Shown here: positions 59,981-64,000 of the stretch, in pieces | How positions within the stretch are numbered: the stretch's first letter is position 1 | How the letters are laid out: each line of letters opens with the position of its first letter | From: Synechococcus sp. PCC 7335 | GTDB taxonomy: Bacteria > Cyanobacteriota > Cyanobacteriia > Phormidesmidales > Phormidesmidaceae | NCBI RefSeq assembly: GCF_000155595.1 | Contig: NZ_DS989905.1 | Coordinates: forward strand, 141,890 to 205,889 | DNA length: 64,000 nt | Reading direction: 5' to 3' | Program-made: the position numbers and the translations under genes | Notes under the pieces: generated by a model | The model's input: only the letters and a program-made list of their open reading frames with translations | The model's database searches: none | What the model was told of the DNA's origin: nothing

Positions 59981-60032
59981 TTATACAAAATGAGCTATTG
60001 TATTTAGAATCTCTAAAAGGCGGTTGAAGACC

Positions 60033-60437
60033 TTACGAGGTAGCCGTGAGTTCTTCAACCCGACGAGTTTGTTGTTCAAGCTGAATAGAGAGCGACTCGC
60101 ACACAATTTCACAGAGCTGGAAGAAAGCGGGATTAGCAATTTCGTAGTAGGCCGATACGCCACGAGGCTGCCTTGAGACAATGCCTGCTTGAGAAAGTAG
60201 CTTTAGATGTTTCGAGACGTTTGCTTGACCTAATCCTGTTTGTTCGATAATCTCGGTGATATTATGCGGGCCAGTCTTGAGGGTGCAAACAATCTGCAAC
60301 CGACTGGGTTCGGAGAGCACTTTGAAGAAATTGGCAATCAGCGCTAGCGACTCAGGAGAAAGCTGAGCTACTCTATTCGCAGAAGTCGCTTTAGCTGGCT
60401 GATCCTTCCTAGCCGATTTTTTAGTCGCTCTCGACAC
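60033..60437 (-). CDS. ArsR-family repressor of the sulfur cluster
   Basis: This 134-residue winged-helix protein has the recognition region NITEIIEQTGLGQANVSKHL and the wing QPRGVSAYYEIANPAF. Cysteines occur in IVCTLKTG and LCEIVCES, so a SqrR/BigR-like persulfide-sensing disulfide is possible. It probably represses the yeeE-yeeE-dioxygenase-tauE genes downstream until persulfide appears. The N-terminal ~25 residues are a basic tail. Confidence 0.85.
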   Translation of the reverse strand: MSRATKKSARKDQPAKATSANRVAQLSPESLALIANFFKVLSEPSRLQIVCTLKTGPHNITEIIEQTGLGQANVSKHLKLLSQAGIVSRQPRGVSAYYEIANPAFFQLCEIVCESLSIQLEQQTRRVEELTATS

Positions 60438-60547
60438 GGTGAGTCTTTTCCTTGTAGTATCTGCCTTCAGTATTTTTCTTCGGTACCTTCATCCAGTACT
60501 TTCGTTCAGTACTCTGGTAAATACAGAAAACAGCTTTATTTACCTCC

Positions 60548-60564
60548 ATTATATTACTGTATAA
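60548..60564. promoter_or_regulatory. candidate ArsR operator before arsR gene
   Basis: ATTATATTACTGTATAA matches the site at 59964 with two changes, giving an imperfect TTATA...TATAA dyad. It lies ~110 bp before the arsR start, consistent with autoregulation. Confidence 0.5.
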
Positions 60565-60608
60565 CGATTAAGCAATCAGTTTGTAGACGCTTTCTAGCGC
60601 AGGCAAAC

Positions 60609-61580
60609 CTACACAAGAACCGCCTCAATTGGCCTTCTCAGCGAGCTGGGCATCGGCTGAGCCCGGCCAAAGCGAACCAACAAATCCGGTCTGACCTGGC
60701 CTAGCCCTAACGCTTGAGTGAGTCGCGATCGCAGATCAGACTCTTCAACTGGCTGGTTGATAAACGCATTCCGAATGCCTAGAGCGGTAGCTTGAAGGGC
60801 AAATCGTTCGTAGCAGCGGCCTACCTCTATCCAATGAGTCCGGTCATTTACCTCAGAGACAAAGACGGCCACGCCTGCAGAACTGCGGATATGGCGCGCG
60901 TACTTTTCATTTTCGGCGGGCACTTGCAGCAGCAGTGGAAACAGCGGCTCGCCTAGCCAACGGGGAATAGATGGCTTGCCAGATGTTTTACCAGATAGGC
61001 CGTCTCCTTTTTTAGCAGCTTCGCGATCGCTAAACCGAATCCAAGACTTCAGCTCTTGTAAAAAAACGGAATTGGTCATTTGAGCAGTATTGCCTTGCAC
61101 CACATATTTGATTATGGTTTCGATCTCCTCTGGCTCAGTGAGCATCACAACACGTACGCCGTTGCCAGTGCCAGCAGATTCTAGCTTCCGAAGCTCGTAT
61201 TCTCTCAGCGGCTGTCCATCGTACTCACTGCGCGTACACTGTCGAACGGGAATCGCTTCAAACAGGGGACTGGTCTTAACGGCAGCAGGCTCAAGCTCGA
61301 TGTTGATTGTCCCTGCGCCTGTGTCGTCAAAAGTGACTTGCCCAGAGAGGCCAAAGGCATCGGCAGCCTGAACCAGATTTTCGGTGGCGCAGCCCAGCGA
61401 AACATAGAGATGATGATTGTCTGGATCGACGACCGGACAGCGCCGAGACAGATCTGGCAGGATGGCGATCGCATTCTCTTTGATCTGAAACTGCCAGCAC
61501 TGAGTATTGTGGCTAGAGGCCGCTAAGGTAGCGTATTCAATCAGTTCCTTTAGCTGAGCTTCGGTAGGGTGTCGCATCAT
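60609..61580 (-). CDS. Acg-family nitroreductase-like FMN protein
   Basis: I set the start at ATG 61580 (MMRHPTEAQLKEL), preceded by GAGGTGA; a TTG two codons upstream is less likely. The ~323-residue protein starts with a typical LAASSHNTQCWQFQI nitroreductase/Acg region and later has YERFALQATALGIRNAFINQ and LLVRFGRAQ. Acg-type proteins bind flavin but often lack enzymatic activity; a role in flavin storage or hypoxia survival was proposed in mycobacteria. It is divergent from an alcohol dehydrogenase, and its 5' end is duplicated beyond that gene. Confidence 0.8.
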   Translation of the reverse strand: MMRHPTEAQLKELIEYATLAASSHNTQCWQFQIKENAIAILPDLSRRCPVVDPDNHHLYVSLGCATENLVQAADAFGLSGQVTFDDTGAGTINIELEPAAVKTSPLFEAIPVRQCTRSEYDGQPLREYELRKLESAGTGNGVRVVMLTEPEEIETIIKYVVQGNTAQMTNSVFLQELKSWIRFSDREAAKKGDGLSGKTSGKPSIPRWLGEPLFPLLLQVPAENEKYARHIRSSAGVAVFVSEVNDRTHWIEVGRCYERFALQATALGIRNAFINQPVEESDLRSRLTQALGLGQVRPDLLVRFGRAQPMPSSLRRPIEAVLV

Positions 61581-61645
61581 CGTCAATCACCTCGCACAAC
61601 ACACAAAAGCTACAGACAACTTGTGAGAAACCTGTGAAGATCGAC
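61541..61645. repeat. direct repeat A: nitroreductase 5' end and upstream
   Basis: About 80-100 bp, spanning the first codons of the nitroreductase and its upstream region, recur in the same orientation at 62762-62866 with point changes (shared TTTAGCTGAGCTTCGGTAGG). Confidence 0.8.
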
Positions 61646-61752
61646 TAGCCAACACCTCACCCAACTATCGTTGTTTTACAACAATTTAGACATCACAAGA
61701 TCCTCATCTTTTCCATAGACTCTGGTATAAACGGGTCATTGAGAGAAAGACT

Positions 61753-62751
61753 ATGATGCGCGCCATGCTATTGAATAAACCAGGTCAACCTCTGCGGCTA
61801 GCCGAACTGCCCATTCCTCAGCCGGGGCCGCATCAGGTGCTGCTGCGCGTTAGAGCCTGTGGGGTTTGTCGCACCGACTTGCACATCATAGATGGTGAAC
61901 TGACCGCGCCCAAGCTGCCGTTAATTCTAGGCCATCAAATAGTCGGCACAGTCATCAAAACAGAGAATCACGCTTCTGTGTTTAAACCCGGTCAGCGAGT
62001 CGGCGTTCCTTGGCTAGGCCAAACCTGTCAGCACTGCCGCTATTGCCTCAACCATCAAGAAAACCTTTGTGACAATGCGCTATTTACTGGCTACACCCTG
62101 AACGGTGGCTATGCGGAATATGCGATCGCCAACCAGCAGTTCTGCTTCCCTATTCCAGACACCTTTCCCGACTTGCAGGCTGCGCCGCTGCTATGCGCTG
62201 GGCTCATCGGCTACCGGGCCTATCGAATGGTCAAAGACGCCAAACGTATTGGATTTTACGGCTTTGGCGCAGCTGCCCATATACTCGTTCAGCTCGCCCG
62301 GTTTCAGTCTCGCGAAGTTTATGCCTTCACCAGGCCTGGAGACGTAAGCAGTCAACAGTTTGCCAAGCGACTGGGCGCCGTCTGGGCAGGCGGCTCTGAT
62401 GAGCCACCGCCGGAGTTATTAGATGCTGCGATTATCTTTGCACCTGCCGGATCACTGGTACCTGCGGCGCTCAGGGCAGTCATCAAAGGTGGCATTGTTG
62501 TTTGCGCAGGCATTCACATGAGTGACATTCCAGCTTTTTCCTACGATATTTTGTGGGGAGAGCGGCAGGTACGCTCTGTGGCTAACCTTACTCGTCAAGA
62601 TGGCGAAGACTTTCTTCGACTAGCGCCTCAAGTGCCGATCAAAACAGAAGTGACTCGCTTTTCGCTGGAGGCTGCTAACGACGCGATCACCGCCTTACGT
62701 GCAGGCCATATAGACGGCGCGGCAGTTCTAGTCCCCGAGACTCATCGATGA
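61753..62751 (+). CDS. zinc-dependent alcohol dehydrogenase
   Basis: This 332-residue medium-chain dehydrogenase has the catalytic-zinc Cys in CGVCRTDLH and the His in LGHQIVG. The four structural-zinc Cys lie in CQHCRYCLNHQENLC, and the Rossmann segment is GFYGFGAAAHIL. It would interconvert alcohols and aldehydes with NAD(P). The usual GHE is GHQ, found in this AdhA-like subgroup. The start is either ATG of MMRAML. Its stop codon abuts a truncated nitroreductase copy. Confidence 0.88.
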   Translation: MMRAMLLNKPGQPLRLAELPIPQPGPHQVLLRVRACGVCRTDLHIIDGELTAPKLPLILGHQIVGTVIKTENHASVFKPGQRVGVPWLGQTCQHCRYCLNHQENLCDNALFTGYTLNGGYAEYAIANQQFCFPIPDTFPDLQAAPLLCAGLIGYRAYRMVKDAKRIGFYGFGAAAHILVQLARFQSREVYAFTRPGDVSSQQFAKRLGAVWAGGSDEPPPELLDAAIIFAPAGSLVPAALRAVIKGGIVVCAGIHMSDIPAFSYDILWGERQVRSVANLTRQDGEDFLRLAPQVPIKTEVTRFSLEAANDAITALRAGHIDGAAVLVPETHR

Positions 62752-62754
62752 ATT

Positions 62755-62866
62755 GATATTTAACGAGTTCTTTTAGCTGAGCTTCGGTAGGGTGTCTCAT
62801 CATAATCAACCATCTAGCACAGCATACAAAAGCCACAAACAATTCATCAGAAGTCTGTGAGTCACT
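62755..62866 (-). pseudogene. truncated copy of the nitroreductase 5' end
   Basis: On the minus strand MMRHPTEAQLKELVKY repeats the first 16 codons of the Acg-like gene at 61580 with two changes near the end, then runs into the 3' end of the dehydrogenase. The upstream ~55 bp also match. It is direct repeat B. It is a remnant of a duplicated nitroreductase, not a functional gene. Confidence 0.75.
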
Positions 62867-62995
62867 GTAGAAGAACGTAGCGCTAAACACATGCGTAAAC
62901 AGATTACTAAGCTACCTTTGCTTTGACTGCCACTGCCCAAATATCTTAGCTCTGCTGACTAAGAATTGTATTGACCAGCATGGGAGAGTCATAGA

Positions 62996-63118
62996 ATGTG
63001 CGAAACTACAGAGAATCTTAAGAAACATAAGACCTTCAAATCGCAATTCTTTTTAACCAAGCCCAATAAAAACTTAACGGAGGCTCGAAAGAAAGCCGTA
63101 GAGAAGTTTTCTTCCTAG
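62996..63118 (+). CDS. possible 40-residue basic protein
   Basis: ATG 62996 opens a frame reading MCETTENLKKHKTFKSQF and later TEARKKAVEKFSS, a short Lys-rich protein. GGGAGAG lies upstream. The stop is 11 bp before the next gene's start, so it might lead that operon. No family is recognised, and chance cannot be excluded. Confidence 0.3.
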   Translation: MCETTENLKKHKTFKSQFFLTKPNKNLTEARKKAVEKFSS

Positions 63119-63129
63119 CTAGTTCCATT

Positions 63130-64000
63130 ATGAAAATCCTGATTCTGGAAAGCGGCCACAGTATAGGCCATTTTCCACAGAACAGTTCTTTGGGCGATCG
63201 CTACGAGCTAGATACGGCAAGATATACAGAGGCCAAATCTCAGCTAATCATGGAACCAAATAGAAACACTGCTGACTACGATCTGATCGTATTAGATACC
63301 GCACATCAAGATAGCTCGGGATTGGCTGATTCGAATCTAAGTGGGATTGCTCTATGCCAGCGGCTACGCGCCCAAAGCATCGAGACGCCCATACTGCTGT
63401 TGATAGACCCGCAAGATAACTGCGAGGACATTGCTGCGATCACAGCGGACGCAGATGATTATGTGACAAAGCCCTTTGACCAGAAGACGTTACTTACTCG
63501 GATTGCGTTTTTGTTGCACCGTGAGCGTCACAAGCGATCGCAGCAGCAAGCACAAATGTATCAAGCGTTGGTAGAGACCTCACCCAACATCATCGAGCGC
63601 TTCGATACAGACTTGCGTCATCTCTATGTTAGTCCTCAGTTAAAAGAGATTACAGGCATTCCGGTAGAACAGTTCGTTGGCAAGACCTGTCGTGAGCTGG
63701 GCCTGCCGACAAGCATGGTAGATCGCTGGGAGAGCGCAGCGCGTCGGCTATTGAGCGAAGGTCAGACCCAGACCATCGAGTTTGAGCTACCTACGGATGC
63801 GGGTCTACGTTACTTTGAAATGCAGCTAGCGCCAGAGCTAACCAAAGGGAAAGTCATCCAATCAATTCTGTGTATCTCACGAGACGTGACGACTCACAAA
63901 CAGGTTGAACTAGCCTTGAGAACGCAAAAAACCAAGCTGCAAGGGCTTGCCAACAATGTACCCGACATGGTTCACCAATACATTTTGCGCGCTGATGGCA
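63130..64000 (+). CDS. receiver-PAS signalling protein, incomplete at window end
   Basis: From ATG 63130 the frame stays open to the window edge (290 codons). Residues ~1-125 are a response-regulator receiver, with the phospho-Asp in DLIVLDTAHQ and Lys in DDYVTKPFD. A short coiled linker leads to a PAS domain at ~140-265 (ALVETSPNIIERFDTDLRHL; ISRDVTTHKQVE), and a second PAS begins near the end (LANNVPDMVHQYIL). Such proteins usually continue into a histidine kinase or GGDEF domain, which lies outside. Input signals are unknown. Confidence 0.85.
   Translation, partial: MKILILESGHSIGHFPQNSSLGDRYELDTARYTEAKSQLIMEPNRNTADYDLIVLDTAHQDSSGLADSNLSGIALCQRLRAQSIETPILLLIDPQDNCEDIAAITADADDYVTKPFDQKTLLTRIAFLLHRERHKRSQQQAQMYQALVETSPNIIERFDTDLRHLYVSPQLKEITGIPVEQFVGKTCRELGLPTSMVDRWESAARRLLSEGQTQTIEFELPTDAGLRYFEMQLAPELTKGKVIQSILCISRDVTTHKQVELALRTQKTKLQGLANNVPDMVHQYILRADG

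Overview
The window comes from a cyanobacterium. The evidence is frequent GCGATCGC (HIP1) octamers, a hoxE-hoxF pair, a CBS-CP12 fusion, a DUF4327 gene and a sodium-type N-ATPase operon. The gene style resembles Leptolyngbya-like or Synechococcales lineages, but no marker here fixes the genus.

Layout. 0-11 kb: a P-loop fragment of a probable IstB-type transposition helper, a DUF1963-like protein, an AraC regulator with a benzoate transporter (benE), an exported TPR protein, murJ, a nucleotidyltransferase, an S41 peptidase and a lone serine resolvase. 11-18 kb: an astacin-type metalloprotease with FG-GAP-like repeats, a DUF2993 gene broken by one stop codon, and a histidine kinase. 18-22 kb is a decayed zone: an IS630 element with a doubly frameshifted transposase, a HlyD relic, a hydrogenase-maturation-protease relic split by an 11-bp tandem duplication, and several other short perfect tandem duplications. 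22-31 kb: phosphoenolpyruvate synthase, two universal stress proteins, a VOC protein, hoxF and hoxE (without hoxUYH nearby), CBS-CP12 and DUF4327. This reads as a low-oxygen or redox/energy neighbourhood.

31-57 kb is the most unusual part. An M23-type peptidase gene runs into atpD-atpC-atpQ-atpR of a Na+-type ATP synthase. The remaining genes (atpB-E-F-A-G) resume only 17.8 kb later. The interval holds three large Ca2+-binding RTX proteins, two of them with seven FG-GAP blades and one with a gingipain-like peptidase domain. It also holds a stub of a fourth copy, a degraded duplicate of a small membrane protein whose intact copy sits next to atpB, and a YbhGFSR-like ABC exporter. Two RTX genes and the stub share a leader with a conserved hairpin at fixed distance from the start codon.

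57-64 kb: a sulfide/persulfide detoxification cluster (frameshifted TauE/SafE, ETHE1-like persulfide dioxygenase, two YeeE/YedE proteins, ArsR repressor) with two matching AT-rich candidate operators. Next come an Acg-type nitroreductase and a divergent zinc alcohol dehydrogenase, which is flanked by a duplicated nitroreductase 5' end. A receiver-PAS sensor gene runs off the window.

No rRNA gene, convincing tRNA or CRISPR array was found. All family assignments come from reading motifs by eye; no database search was run.
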